NCBI GenBank assembly: GCA_025362325.1 | Contig: JANYGO010000286.1 | Coordinates: 1-47,263 of the forward strand | Direction: 5' to 3' | Source: Cyanobacteriota bacterium | GTDB taxonomy: Bacteria; Cyanobacteriota; Cyanobacteriia; Cyanobacteriales; Microcoleaceae | DNA length: 47,263 bases | In this document: piece after piece, positions 1 to 8,697 of the stretch | Layout of the letters: the number at the start of each line of letters is the position of its first letter | How positions within the stretch are numbered: position 1 is the first letter of the stretch | Program-made: the position numbers and the translations under genes | The notes under the pieces: generated by a model | What the model was told of the DNA's origin: nothing | What the model saw: the letters and a program-made list of their open reading frames with translations, nothing else | Database searches by the model: none

Positions 1-381
1 GGATTTGAGGCTTACGTGCTGTCGGTGATGAATTTGGGTTACTATTTGAAACAACAGGGTTGGGGTAGATTTATCCTGGCAACGGAGATAATTATTCACG
101 CACTTTCGGCGATCGGCATTTATTTAGGGCGATTTATCCGCTTCAACACTTGGGACATTCTGACTAACCCCGATCAGTTGGTTAACACCGTAATGAATGA
201 TTTGATTGGTAAGCGTCCGGTTGTACTAATGGCTGCAACTTTTGCCGTAATTGCTGTTTTGTATTGGGGGATGAAACAAGTTAGTTTGGGGATCAGCCAG
301 CGATTTTACAACAGTCAAGCTCAGTCGGAGTTGTCTGGCGAAACCGCGACGGCTTCTGAACCCGTAGATTTTAGATTGTAG
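1..381 (+). CDS. DUF1361 family membrane protein, C-terminal part (5' partial)
   Basis: The reading frame is open from the first base of the window, so the gene starts upstream and only about 126 C-terminal residues are present. Two hydrophobic segments are visible (around ATEIIIHALSAIGIYLG and VVLMAATFAVIAVLYWG). The stretch GIYLGRFIRFNTWDIL is characteristic, as I recall it, of DUF1361 (COG4330), a family of multi-pass membrane proteins of unknown function. The tail after the last helix is polar and Ser/Thr/Glu-rich. The GTG and ATG codons at 16 and 28 are internal rather than real starts, because the same frame continues upstream with family-like sequence. No role can be assigned. Confidence 0.75.
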   Translation, partial: GFEAYVLSVMNLGYYLKQQGWGRFILATEIIIHALSAIGIYLGRFIRFNTWDILTNPDQLVNTVMNDLIGKRPVVLMAATFAVIAVLYWGMKQVSLGISQRFYNSQAQSELSGETATASEPVDFRL

Positions 382-802
382 ATTTGCTCCACAACTAACC
401 TACAAACTTTTTAGCTCTCCACGACTTGAATCGGAAAACAAGTATTCCTCTGTGCGCGATATCATATCCGGTAACATAACCCATATCTGGTTGGTAGTGA
501 GGACTTCAGTCCTCTAATTTTCATGAGCAGGGAAGTCCTGACTACCAACCAATTTAATTGCGATCGTTTTCTTGGGACATGATATAGCCTTTCAAGCTCT
601 CATATGAGGTACGCGAACGGCATAGGGCCTAGGCCTCCGTGGCCTCCGTGGGCACGGAGGCCTCCGTGGGCATACCTCACCACGCTTGAGAACCGCTATA
701 TGAGAACAACTTCTTCGTTAAACTCCCAAATAAATTACTGCCGCAGTTGGTCACAAGAGTTGATATGTTAGAACAGTCGAAGTAGTTTTGTAAACATCAA
801 AG
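382..802. other. Gene-free spacer with two repeat elements
   Basis: No credible ORF. The spacer holds a palindromic MITE-like element (about 458-585) and a GC-rich element (about 600-700) in which the decamer GGCCTCCGTG recurs. The second element is bounded by a TGAGGTACGC/GCATACCTCA inverted pair. The last 100 bases before the ABC transporter gene are AT-rich and could carry its promoter, but I see no clear boxes. Confidence 0.6.
458..585. repeat. Palindromic MITE-like element, copy 1 (with terminal repeats)
   Basis: The core 489-550 is an imperfect palindrome: GGTTGGTAGTGAGGACTTC on the left and GAAGTCCTGACTACCAACC on the right. Flanking ends GATATCATAT and GACATGATAT form an inverted pair. 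Related copies lie at 2795-2900, 12861-12920, 12992-13050, 21115-21208, 22703-22762 and 44103-44224. No transposase is encoded, so any mobility would have to be supplied in trans. Confidence 0.75.
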
Positions 803-2776
803 ATGAATCGATTTGACCGTCAGTTGTGGGAGAAATTTATTGCGATCGCTCAGCCTTACTTTTATCCTTTAGAGCCTGGGGGCGGCAGAATTTTTTTAGG
901 ATTAGTAGCACTGTTGTTGATATTTCTGTTGGCTGCTATGTTTGTGGCTGTGAGCGCTCTCTGTTTGCTAGGTCAAGCTCTTTTTCCCGATTTGGTCAAT
1001 AGTATTGCGACGGGCTTAGTTACTTTGTTGCAAGGAATTATTAATTCGCCGGCAATTGCGATCGTAGCTTTAATGCTAATTATTCCTTTCATTGCTTTTA
1101 TCTGCTTCAAAAACAGATTGACGGCGCACTGGCAGCCCTGGGCTTTATTGACTTTTCTACTATTTTTGTCGCTGTCAGTCAGCGGGCTGAATGTAATCAT
1201 TAGTTACGTCGGTAATTTTTTTGACACAGCACTAGCTAAAAAAGACGAACTCAATTACTGGAAGTATCTGTTTGTCTATGCAGGGGTTTTTGCCGTCGGC
1301 ACTCCCATTGTCGTAATTTACCGCTATACCCAAGATAAATTAAGTCTCTACTGGCGAGAGTGGATGACAAATAAGTTCCTCGAAAAGTATTTTCAAAATC
1401 GGGCTTATTACGAAATAAATTCTCACAAAGAAATCGACAATCCCGACCAGCGAATTTCCGAAGATGTCAAATCATTTACCACGACAAGTTTGTCATTTTT
1501 TCTGATAATCCTGGGTTCAATAGTTGACATTATATCTTTCACAGGTATCCTGTGGTCTATCTCAAAAGAACTTTCGATATTCCTGATAGTCTATGCTATC
1601 TTGGGGACGGTCGCCACTCTGATTTTTGGGCAAAGATTAGTACCTCTTAATTTTAATCAACTTAAAAAAGAAGCTAACTTCCGCTACGGACTGGTTCACA
1701 TTCGCGACAATGCTGAATCTATTGCTTTTTACCGGGGAGAAGAACAGGAATCGACACAAATAAAGCAGCGGTTCGTGGAAGTATTCCGCAATTTTAATTT
1801 ACTAATTGGCTGGCAGCGAAATCTGGATTATTTCACAACTGGATACGGATATGCTGTTGTGATTATTCCGGCTTTGTTTCTAGCTCCTGCTTACTTTGCT
1901 GACAAAACCGATACAATCCAGTTTGGAGATATCACGCAAGCAGGTTTTGCTTTTAGTAAAATTTTAGGCGCTTTTTCGGTGGTTGTAACTCAGATTCAAC
2001 CGCTGAGTTCTTTTGCAGCGAGTATCAATCGTTTGACTGTATTTACAGATACTTTGGAAGCCGAAAGGGCGGTATCTCGTGCCGGAGAAACTTCTATAGA
2101 TGTCGTAGTGGATTCTCAGTTGATGCTGGAACACGTTACTTTAGATACTCCGCAGCATGAAAAGACTTTGATTAGGGATTTGTCGGTAGCGGTTTCGCCG
2201 GGGGAAGGACTGTTAATTGTCGGTCAAAGCGGTGCTGGGAAAAGTTCTTTGCTGCGGGCAATTGCGGGTTTGTGGGACTCGGGAACGGGCCGTTTGGCGC
2301 GGCCTGAACTTGGAGAAATGCTGTTTTTGCCTCAGCGTCCTTATATGATTTTAGGTAGTTTGCGATCGCAACTTCTGTATCCCAACAACAGCAGCGAGGT
2401 TGATGAGGAACAATTGCGCCACGTTTTGGCATTGGTAAACTTAGCAGATTTGCCGGACAGATTGGGCGGTTTTGATGCGGATTTAGATTGGGCCGAGATT
2501 TTGTCGCTGGGAGAACAGCAGCGTTTAGCTTTTGCTCGATTGTTGCTGACGGAACCGCGATATGCTATTTTGGATGAGGCCACAAGTGCTTTGGATTTGA
2601 AGAACGAGCAACATTTATACGAGCAGTTGCAAGCAACTAAAACTACTTTTGTGAGTGTCGGACACCGCTTGAGTTTGTTGAAATATCACCAGCAGGTTTT
2701 GGAACTTTTGGGCGATGGGAGTTGGCGGCTGCTTTCTGCCGAAGAATACCGCGAAAGCGCGATCGTGTTTGGCTGA
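803..2776 (+). CDS. ABC transporter, fused permease/ATPase (SbmA/BacA-like, COG4178)
   Basis: A 657-residue half-transporter with an N-terminal membrane domain of about six helices (residues ~25-400) and a C-terminal nucleotide-binding domain. The ATPase shows Walker A GQSGAGKSS (around residue 475), signature-like LSLGEQQRLAFARLLL and Walker B AILDEATSALD. The membrane domain is of the ABC_membrane_2 type seen in SbmA/BacA, YddA and peroxisomal fatty-acid transporters. Such proteins move peptides, cobalamin or lipids; the substrate here is unknown. The ATG at 803 gives the expected N-terminus. It stands alone, with repeat-rich spacers on both sides, so no operon partner informs its cargo. 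Confidence 0.88.
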   Translation: MNRFDRQLWEKFIAIAQPYFYPLEPGGGRIFLGLVALLLIFLLAAMFVAVSALCLLGQALFPDLVNSIATGLVTLLQGIINSPAIAIVALMLIIPFIAFICFKNRLTAHWQPWALLTFLLFLSLSVSGLNVIISYVGNFFDTALAKKDELNYWKYLFVYAGVFAVGTPIVVIYRYTQDKLSLYWREWMTNKFLEKYFQNRAYYEINSHKEIDNPDQRISEDVKSFTTTSLSFFLIILGSIVDIISFTGILWSISKELSIFLIVYAILGTVATLIFGQRLVPLNFNQLKKEANFRYGLVHIRDNAESIAFYRGEEQESTQIKQRFVEVFRNFNLLIGWQRNLDYFTTGYGYAVVIIPALFLAPAYFADKTDTIQFGDITQAGFAFSKILGAFSVVVTQIQPLSSFAASINRLTVFTDTLEAERAVSRAGETSIDVVVDSQLMLEHVTLDTPQHEKTLIRDLSVAVSPGEGLLIVGQSGAGKSSLLRAIAGLWDSGTGRLARPELGEMLFLPQRPYMILGSLRSQLLYPNNSSEVDEEQLRHVLALVNLADLPDRLGGFDADLDWAEILSLGEQQRLAFARLLLTEPRYAILDEATSALDLKNEQHLYEQLQATKTTFVSVGHRLSLLKYHQQVLELLGDGSWRLLSAEEYRESAIVFG

Positions 2777-2794
2777 TCAAGGGCTGCTACAGAT

Positions 2795-2900
2795 GATACC
2801 ATGTCTGGTAAAATAACCCATATCAGGTTTGATCGTTCGGACTGAAGTCCTCATAAAAACTCAGAGGACTGAAGTCCGAACGATCAAACCTATTTTACAG
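2795..2900. repeat. Palindromic MITE-like element, copy 2
   Basis: The core 2826-2890 pairs GGTTTGATCGTTCGGACTG with its complement around a short AT-rich loop. The left flank GATACCATGTCTGGTAAAAT matches the left flanks of copies 1 and 7. It lies 18 bases downstream of the ABC transporter stop, so it could also act as a terminator hairpin. Confidence 0.7.
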
Positions 2901-2974
2901 ATTCAATTGTTCGCCGGCTCAACCTCACATAATATAATAGAAGATAGATTTTTAGTACAGGCGAGATTCCTACT

Positions 2975-4681
2975 TTGACTACTCCGATTCCTCAAAACTT
3001 TGTGCAAACGATCGCCAAACAGCGCGGTGTCACAGATGCCGAGTTAGAGACCTTGTTTATGGCTCTCGACGGTCAATCTACAGCCAACATCGGCAGCAAG
3101 CTTGGCATTAGCGACATCGCCGTTCGCAAAAGACTCGGCGAAGTTTACAAAAAGTTTCAGATTGCGGGGAACGGCCCTGGAAAGCTGTCGGAATTGAGAC
3201 ATCAGTTGCTGTTTTCATACCACACTGAGCAGGGATCGAGCGATTTTAGTCGAGGTAAAGGTTCTGTATTCAAAATGGCGCTCGGGGGCCGACAAGAAGA
3301 TTGGGGCCAAGCACCGGATGTGTCGGTTTTTTACGGACGGACTGAAGAATTAACTACTTTAAAGCAGTGGATTGTATCGGATAATTGTCGCGTCGTAGCC
3401 CTGCTGGGTTTGGCCGGCAGCGGCAAAACAACTCTGTCGGTGCAGTTGGGAAAACAGCTACAGAATGAGTTTGATTTTGTGATTTGGCGATCGCTGCGAT
3501 CGGCACCAACACCATCCGACTTCCTAGCAGGCTTAATTCAACTTTTTTATCACCAACAAAAATCAGAGCTGCCGTTAGCGGAGCCCGCCCCTACGGGAGG
3601 CTCATCAACGAAGAGGATCGACCTTAACGACAAAATTTCCCGCTTAGTCGAGTATCTGCGCAAGCAGCGCTGTCTGCTAATTTTAGACGATTTTGAAGCA
3701 GTGTTCAGACCCGAAGAACTAGCGGGACATTACCGCGAAGGCTGCGAAGGATATCGAGATTTAATTGTGCGCCTCTGCGAAGTCAATCACCATAGCTGTT
3801 TGGTGCTAGTTAGTTCCGAAGAACCTACGGAACTGAGTTTGCTGGCGGGAGAAAAAGTGCGTTCTTTAAAACCTGCTATTTCCTCAGAAATTCCCCGCGA
3901 GATTTTCCAAGAAAAAGGCTTATCGGCTCAAGATCGAGAATGGGAAATCTTGTTAGCGCGGTACGGAGGCAATCTGTTAGCCTTGAAGATTGTGGCGACC
4001 ACGATTCACGAGTTTTTCGAGGGCAATGTTGTCAAGTTTTTGGAAGCGACGGCGTTATTTATTGAAGAACATATCAGCAATTTGCTCGCGCAGCAGTTCG
4101 ATCGAATGTCGAGTTCAGAACAAGAGATTTCCTATTGGCTGGCTATTGCTCAAAGTCCGATTTCCCTGGCAACTTTGCGAGAGCAGATGTTGGTCAATTC
4201 GTCGCTTTCCGATTTTTTAAAAAATCTCGATTCTCTGAATCGCCGCTCGCTGATCGAAAAAATTAGTGAGGGCGGGGAAACTGTTTTTATGCTTCAGCCT
4301 TTAATCGTGCAATATGTGAGCGAAAGATTAGTCGAGCAGATTCGAGGGGAGGTTTTGGAGACGATTAAGACGCAAGGAATAGAAAGAATGCGGCTGTTGA
4401 AAACTCACAATCTTAGCACGAGTATTGCTCAACAAAAAGGGATTGAAGAGGCTCGCAGCCGCTCTATTTTAGAATTAGTTAAAAATCGGCTGCAAGTGTT
4501 ATTTATGAAAACTACAGGTTCGGAAGAACCGCTAAATATCCTGACGAAAGTTGCCTCAGATTTGGAAGATAAATCTATGCTTGAGGTGGGATATGCGAAG
4601 GAAAATCTGGCGCAGATTATTGCAGAGCATACGGCGGTTGAAACCGCGTCTACAAAAGCAAAGTCCGCCGACGCGGACTGA
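2975..4681 (+). CDS. HTH plus NB-ARC (STAND) ATPase, vMAP-type N-terminus
   Basis: A 568-residue protein. Residues ~1-80 form a LuxR-like helix-turn-helix (GVTDAELETLFMALDG, then IGSKLGISDIAVRKRLGEVY) typical of cyanobacterial vMAP/NB-ARC proteins. The NTPase has Walker A GLAGSGKTT (145-153) and Walker B LLILDD (234-239). A winged-helix-like all-alpha region follows to ~470. Many relatives continue into WD40 or TPR sensor repeats; none are present here. The start is TTG with a weak upstream GGCGAGA; no better start lies in frame. Two repeat-derived pieces are visible: an in-frame insert at ~201-211 (LAEPAPTGGSS) and the last ~15 residues, which include the stop. STAND proteins of this kind act as signalling or defence switches; no effector domain is seen. 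Confidence 0.8.
   Translation: MTTPIPQNFVQTIAKQRGVTDAELETLFMALDGQSTANIGSKLGISDIAVRKRLGEVYKKFQIAGNGPGKLSELRHQLLFSYHTEQGSSDFSRGKGSVFKMALGGRQEDWGQAPDVSVFYGRTEELTTLKQWIVSDNCRVVALLGLAGSGKTTLSVQLGKQLQNEFDFVIWRSLRSAPTPSDFLAGLIQLFYHQQKSELPLAEPAPTGGSSTKRIDLNDKISRLVEYLRKQRCLLILDDFEAVFRPEELAGHYREGCEGYRDLIVRLCEVNHHSCLVLVSSEEPTELSLLAGEKVRSLKPAISSEIPREIFQEKGLSAQDREWEILLARYGGNLLALKIVATTIHEFFEGNVVKFLEATALFIEEHISNLLAQQFDRMSSSEQEISYWLAIAQSPISLATLREQMLVNSSLSDFLKNLDSLNRRSLIEKISEGGETVFMLQPLIVQYVSERLVEQIRGEVLETIKTQGIERMRLLKTHNLSTSIAQQKGIEEARSRSILELVKNRLQVLFMKTTGSEEPLNILTKVASDLEDKSMLEVGYAKENLAQIIAEHTAVETASTKAKSADAD
3573..3610 (+). repeat. 38-bp dispersed repeat inserted in frame in the NB-ARC gene
   Basis: The 38 bases match the reverse complement of 33971-34008 at 35 of 38 positions. 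Here they encode LAEPAPTGGSS between the NTPase core strands without breaking the frame. The second copy is intergenic, downstream of murI. Confidence 0.75.
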
Positions 4682-4684
4682 AGA
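4630..4684 (+). repeat. Gene-end repeat family, copy 1 (contains the NB-ARC stop codon)
   Basis: It begins GGCGGTTGAAACCGCGTCTA and ends in a GC-rich hairpin followed by TGAAG. The opposite-strand copy at 4828-4888 shares both halves, and a diverged copy lies at 22788-22848. The TGA that ends the NB-ARC protein is part of the repeat. Confidence 0.75.
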
Positions 4685-4793
4685 AAATAATGTAATTTTA
4701 ACCTGCATCACAGGGGATTTAAGCCCCCACCTTTAGGTGGATTATTTTTAGGCTGGGGTTTAAATCCCTTGCCTAAAAACTTCGCACTCCGAA

Positions 4794-4814
4794 GTCAACT
4801 GTCAACTGTCAACT
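4794..4814. repeat. Heptamer tandem repeat (GTCAACT x3)
   Basis: Three perfect GTCAACT units. The same heptamer recurs five times at 9766-9800 and in reverse complement at 43409-43446, a pattern typical of cyanobacterial short tandem repeats. Confidence 0.85.
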
Positions 4815-4827
4815 ATTAACGCTTTTT

Positions 4828-4888
4828 CTTCAACCCGCGTCGGCGGGTTTTGTCTATCTAGACGCGGTTTCAACCGCCCGGTCTTCTA
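4828..4888 (-). repeat. Gene-end repeat family, copy 2 (reaches the ndhD stop codon)
   Basis: Plus-strand order: CTTCAACCCG, a CGTCGGCGGG hairpin arm, TCTAGACGCGG, then CAACCGCCCGGTCTTCT. The last bases coincide with the TAG stop of ndhD on the minus strand. It faces copy 1 across about 145 bases. Confidence 0.75.
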
Positions 4889-6616
4889 TTTGACAATACC
4901 CAAAACCGAGGCAGATTCAGAGCCAGTAATTTTGCCCAAAGCAGGGACTGTTGGAGCCTGTGCAATTTTTGGAACCAAAAATCCCTTCGCATAAATCTGA
5001 GGATTTTGTTGAGCGATTTGGATGTAAGATTCGCGGACTATTGCGTTTACCGCCACAGTCTTCGCGTCGTAGACTTGCATCGCCATGTTGGGATAAAAAC
5101 CAATGCCGACAATCGGTATCAAAAAGCAAAATGCGATCGCCACTTCGCGAGGTTTAGCATCAATAAACTGTGCATCACCAGGCAAAACGCAACTATTACC
5201 AAAACAAACCGCTGCATCCAGATTATTTCTCTGATTCAGCAAATTTAGATCTTCGATGTCGCAAGCCGCCAATGTTCCACAGTTGTAAAATAACTGCCGC
5301 AGCATCGAGAGCAAATAAATCGGCGTCAAAATCAGTCCCACCGCCGCCAAGAACACTGTCACGGCGCGGAAAGAAGTGCTGTACATATCGCTAGTTGCGA
5401 CGCCCACAAACACCGAGAGTTCGCTAGCAAAACCGCTCATACCGGGGAGTGCCAAAGATGCCATCGCCCCTGCGGTAAACAAGGCAAACACTTTCGGCAT
5501 GACTTTCCCAATCTCGCCCATCTCGTCCATGATCATTGTATGGGTGCGATCGTAAGTCACGCCAGCCAGGAAAAACAATACTGAGGCGATCAAACCGTGG
5601 GAAATCATTTGTAGCAGCGCCCCATTGATTCCCAAATCCGTGAAGGAAGCAATACCCAACAACACGAATCCCATGTGAGAAATCGACGAATTGGCGAGGC
5701 GGCGCTTCATGTTCGTTTGGCCGAAGGAATTTAGCGCGCCGTAGATAATGTTAACCACGCCGAGCACCGCCATAATCGGTGCAAAGTAAACGTGTGCTTT
5801 CGGCAGAAGTTCCAAATTCAGGCGAATCAGTCCGTAGCCGCCCATTTTCAGCAACACGCCAGCCAGAATCATCGACACAGGAGAAGATGCTTCGCCGTGG
5901 GCGTCAGGTAGCCATGTGTGGAATGGGAAAATCGCGAGTTTCACGCCGAAGGCAATCAACAATCCCGCGTACAGCCACAGTTCTAAACCCAGTGGGTAGT
6001 CTTTCAAGCCGAGTTCTACCATGTCGAAGGTAACGTTTCCTCCGCCGTAGAATCCCATTGCTAAGGCAGCTATCAAAATAAAGATGGAAGCGCCGGCGGT
6101 GTAAATCAAGAATTTGGTAGCTGCGTAGCGGCGGTTTTGTCCGCCCCAAATCGAGATTAGCAGGTACACGGGAATTAGTTCTAGTTCCCAGACAATGAAC
6201 AGCAGCATGATGTCTTGGGCGACGAATACTCCTATTTGTGCCGAGTACATCACCAGCATTAGGAAGTAGAACAATCGCGGCTTGCGATCGACTTCCCATG
6301 CAGCAAAAATAGATAGCGTCGTCACTAATCCCGCCAACAACACAAGCGGAACTGACAGCCCGTCAACGGAAACAGACCAGTTGAGGCCTAAAGAAGGTAT
6401 CCAGGAATATTTCTCGACGATTTGGAAAGTAGAGATGCTCGGATCGTAGTGCGTCCAAAACACCCAACACATTAATACAAAGTCTGTAATGCCTACACCC
6501 AGGGCATACCAGCGCACAGTTTTACCGCCTGTATCGGGCAAAAAAGGGATGGCGAGGGCAGCGACGAGGGGTAGGATGACAATTGCGGTTAGCCAAGGAA
6601 ATTGATCCGCTATCAT
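4886..6616 (-). CDS. ndhD: NAD(P)H-quinone oxidoreductase subunit 4 (NdhD)
   Basis: A 576-residue multi-helix membrane protein of the proton-pumping Mrp/NuoM family. Diagnostic stretches include [22 protein letters not shown], with the conserved Glu in the fifth helix region, then [22 protein letters not shown] and [16 protein letters not shown]. It is a membrane-arm subunit of the thylakoid NDH-1 complex, which drives cyclic electron flow, respiration and CO2 uptake. Cyanobacteria carry several ndhD paralogues; I do not assign one, although the N-terminus and extended C-terminal loop resemble respiratory/cyclic types more than CO2-uptake types. The ATG at 6616 matches the family. It is monocistronic here, with an AT-rich leader upstream. 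Its stop abuts a dispersed repeat. Confidence 0.95.
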   Translation of the reverse strand: MIADQFPWLTAIVILPLVAALAIPFLPDTGGKTVRWYALGVGITDFVLMCWVFWTHYDPSISTFQIVEKYSWIPSLGLNWSVSVDGLSVPLVLLAGLVTTLSIFAAWEVDRKPRLFYFLMLVMYSAQIGVFVAQDIMLLFIVWELELIPVYLLISIWGGQNRRYAATKFLIYTAGASIFILIAALAMGFYGGGNVTFDMVELGLKDYPLGLELWLYAGLLIAFGVKLAIFPFHTWLPDAHGEASSPVSMILAGVLLKMGGYGLIRLNLELLPKAHVYFAPIMAVLGVVNIIYGALNSFGQTNMKRRLANSSISHMGFVLLGIASFTDLGINGALLQMISHGLIASVLFFLAGVTYDRTHTMIMDEMGEIGKVMPKVFALFTAGAMASLALPGMSGFASELSVFVGVATSDMYSTSFRAVTVFLAAVGLILTPIYLLSMLRQLFYNCGTLAACDIEDLNLLNQRNNLDAAVCFGNSCVLPGDAQFIDAKPREVAIAFCFLIPIVGIGFYPNMAMQVYDAKTVAVNAIVRESYIQIAQQNPQIYAKGFLVPKIAQAPTVPALGKITGSESASVLGIVK

Positions 6617-6805
6617 GTTAGTGAGAATAAATACTTAGTTGGAAGTTACCACGATTATAATACTAAGTGTTATAAAAAATTAAGATTTGTAAATATTTTT
6701 TTGATTATGGATATTATGGTAGCGAGCCATCAAATCATAGATTGCGGCAAATGTCAAGAAATTTAGCAGTTAATTTTAGTCAGTAGTTCAGATACTTCAA
6801 GCCCA

Positions 6806-6876
6806 GACAGTCCTAGACGCCACAACGTACCTAAAAATTAACCCCTATAAGAGTGCCAGTTGCGTCCAGGACTGTC
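6806..6876. repeat. Inverted repeat between the DUF4079 gene and ndhD
   Basis: GACAGTCCTAGACGC (6806-6820) is complementary at 14 of 15 positions to GCGTCCAGGACTGTC (6862-6876) across a 41-base AT-rich spacer. It lies just downstream of the DUF4079 stop and upstream of ndhD, both on the minus strand, so it may be a terminator-like or MITE-like structure. Confidence 0.5.
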
Positions 6877-6892
6877 CAAGTAATGCGATCGC

Positions 6893-7594
6893 TCACGGTT
6901 TGGGGCAGGTCTTATTGGCGAAGTCACAGCTATAAATATAGGGTTTCTGCCAACTCAGAGGAATTTCTAATAAATCCCTGGTTCCGGTCATTCCCTGTCC
7001 CAGAAAGAGCAGGACAGCGATCGAGTTCAAGATGACATGGACAGTGCGCCAGCGGTTCGATCGATCTTTGTAAATATCTTGAACAATCGCCAGCGAAAAC
7101 ACCATCAGCAGCGCAGCGGTGATGCCAATGTAGTAGTGAGACCAATACCATTCCTTGGTTAGCCGATAAACGCCATCTTGAGTGCCAAGAATCACCAAGC
7201 CAGCACCAGTCAATGTCGCAAATATGCCACGCCATAACGCCGGTGTCGATCGATAGAGCATCACCAAAGAGGCGATCGTAGCAACAAACATCAGCACAAT
7301 GAAAATGACCTGAAACGAGTTTTTGCTCCAAACCTGTTCGCTCAAGATATGCTCAAAAATCGCGTAGCCTAAACCCAACAACGTCACTCCTACCACCGAA
7401 CCCGACAGAATTCGACCTGCTTTGACGTGTTCTGCGCCGACTACAGGGGGAATTTTGCTCTTATCCCCGGATGCAATTTGCTGGCGGCGCTGCATGGTTT
7501 GCCAAGCCATATTTAGCACAACACCCAGCATCGGAAAAACGATCGCTACAGCTACAATGGGATGCAGCAAAGCCAGAAAATCTTTAAATTCCAT
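6893..7594 (-). CDS. DUF4079 family integral membrane protein
   Basis: A 233-residue protein with about six hydrophobic segments (FLALLHPIVAVAIVFPMLG near the N-terminus, then GSVVGVTLLGLGYAIFEHI, FQVIFIVLMFVATIASLVML, ALWRGIFATLTGAGLVILGT, YYIGITAALLMVFSLAI, VILNSIAVLLFLGQGMTGTR). The GQGMTGTRDLLEIPLSW ending and LHP near the start fit DUF4079, a conserved cyanobacterial/plastid family suggested to be cytochrome b561-like. It lies 206 bases downstream, on the same strand, of the Rieske/metallophosphoesterase wreck, so it may once have closed that operon. It appears intact. The redox role is inference. Confidence 0.8.
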   Translation of the reverse strand: MEFKDFLALLHPIVAVAIVFPMLGVVLNMAWQTMQRRQQIASGDKSKIPPVVGAEHVKAGRILSGSVVGVTLLGLGYAIFEHILSEQVWSKNSFQVIFIVLMFVATIASLVMLYRSTPALWRGIFATLTGAGLVILGTQDGVYRLTKEWYWSHYYIGITAALLMVFSLAIVQDIYKDRSNRWRTVHVILNSIAVLLFLGQGMTGTRDLLEIPLSWQKPYIYSCDFANKTCPKP

Positions 7595-7800
7595 AAAGCA
7601 CCTTTTTGTTTTTAAATTTCATCAAACTAAACTTTTGAGACCTTTACGAAATCGATCGCCCGATCGCGATCGAAGCAAACCCGAGGCTTCAATAAAATTC
7701 CCAAAGGTTGTAGGCGCTCACAATCGAACCAATCCCCAACCTTTTGAAATTATGGATGATTTAAAGTATCAGTCAATATTACAACAATCATCAGGCACAC

Positions 7801-8145
7801 TTACAGCGACTGTTGAGTAACTTTAGGATCGCTTCCTGGTAGAAACTCAACGGTACGGAAGCCCAAAGCTTTCAATAAACTATCTGGTGGAAGTTTGACT
7901 GGATCAGGTTTTTGGGCTTTTCCGGGTTCAGGCTGTGGAAAAGCGGTCGAAGCGGCTGTGTAAAAATGAATATTCCCTTCGCTATGTTGAATCACCTGAT
8001 GAATATGCCCGCTCAAAACGGTAACAGCGGCAAATCGCGACAGCAAAGCTAAGACTTGAGCAGAATCCTCAGTTGCCCATCTTTCTCTAGAGTATCAGTC
8101 ACATTTTCATTCACCGGTTTGTTGAAGCCAATGAACCCGCATGGA
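7801..8145 (-). pseudogene. Metallophosphoesterase remnant (N-terminal scrap plus C-terminal third)
   Basis: The C-terminal part (7801 to about 8090) reads WATEDSAQVLALLSRF and then VTVLSGHIHQ, whose GHIHQ is the C-terminal metal-binding motif of calcineurin-like phosphoesterases, followed by a family-like tail to TVEFLPGSDP. Immediately upstream, in a different frame (about 8080-8145), GFIGFNKPVNENVTDTLEK resembles the N-terminal region of the same family. The middle, with the other metal ligands, is missing and the two pieces are out of frame. The upstream scrap is also fused to the Rieske remnant. This points to at least one internal deletion plus a frameshift. I read it as non-functional. 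Confidence 0.7.
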
Positions 8146-8380
8146 TACAGGTCAGATTCAGCGCTCGAAATGTATTTTTGTCAGCAGCATCGCGCCAGAC
8201 GATTGCGGATTTGCCAGCAATTTTTGTTTGGAGAAATCCAGTTTTATCCAATGCTGCAACCGTTCTCACAGGAATAAATCCATCGGCTTTGGTAGATGAT
8301 TTTGCTATTTGACTTGAACAGGCTGCGATCGCGATCGGCAAGAAACTTGCTAAGGAGCGAAAACTTAATAACTTAAGCAC
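8111..8380 (-). pseudogene. Rieske [2Fe-2S] protein remnant (N-terminal half)
   Basis: The frame encodes a secretion-type start (MLKLLSFRSLASFLPIAIAAC, possibly a Tat or lipoprotein signal without the twin Arg) and then a Rieske-like stretch ending RALNLTCIHAGS. In intact Rieske proteins this first cluster motif reads CTHAGC or CxHxGC; here the second Cys is replaced by Ser and the frame stops six residues later, before the second cluster motif. The sequence downstream switches to metallophosphoesterase fragments, so the break is a deletion junction. The original gene order was probably Rieske, metallophosphoesterase, DUF4079. Confidence 0.7.
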
Positions 8381-8697
8381 CTCCTACAGTCCTCTCTCCT
8401 GTAAGTTGCGAGATCAAAGGAGGCTCTTCCTCGCCGATCTACGTTACCAGGCTCTTCCTGCTAACAAGCAACAAGTAACAGTTATTAAAATTTAATTTCT
8501 TAGTAGGATAGCACTTCACATAGCGATCGCTCGCGATCAAGACAAAATTTGTGTTTGTCAAAAATCAAACCGAGGCTTGTTTACCTAATTATTTTGTCAG
8601 GTGCGTCGCTGTGAGATTGTCGATTTTTCTGCGGGGATTTTCGATCGCGACGCACCCTACGGCTACGGCTAGTGTTGCATAAAAACTCGGTTTCTCG
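8381..8697. other. Gene-free spacer between the ADP-ribosylglycohydrolase and Rieske-remnant genes
   Basis: No credible ORF. AGGCTCTTCCT occurs twice (about 8422 and 8450). GGTGCGTCGC near 8600 and GCGACGCACC near 8650 form an inverted pair around an AT-rich loop. A dispersed repeat at 8681-8716 runs into the end of the ADP-ribosylglycohydrolase gene. Confidence 0.5.

Noticed and set aside
5904..6299. 131-codon frame inside ndhD
   Set aside because: Same-strand shadow of ndhD with Arg/Ser-rich, low-complexity translation.
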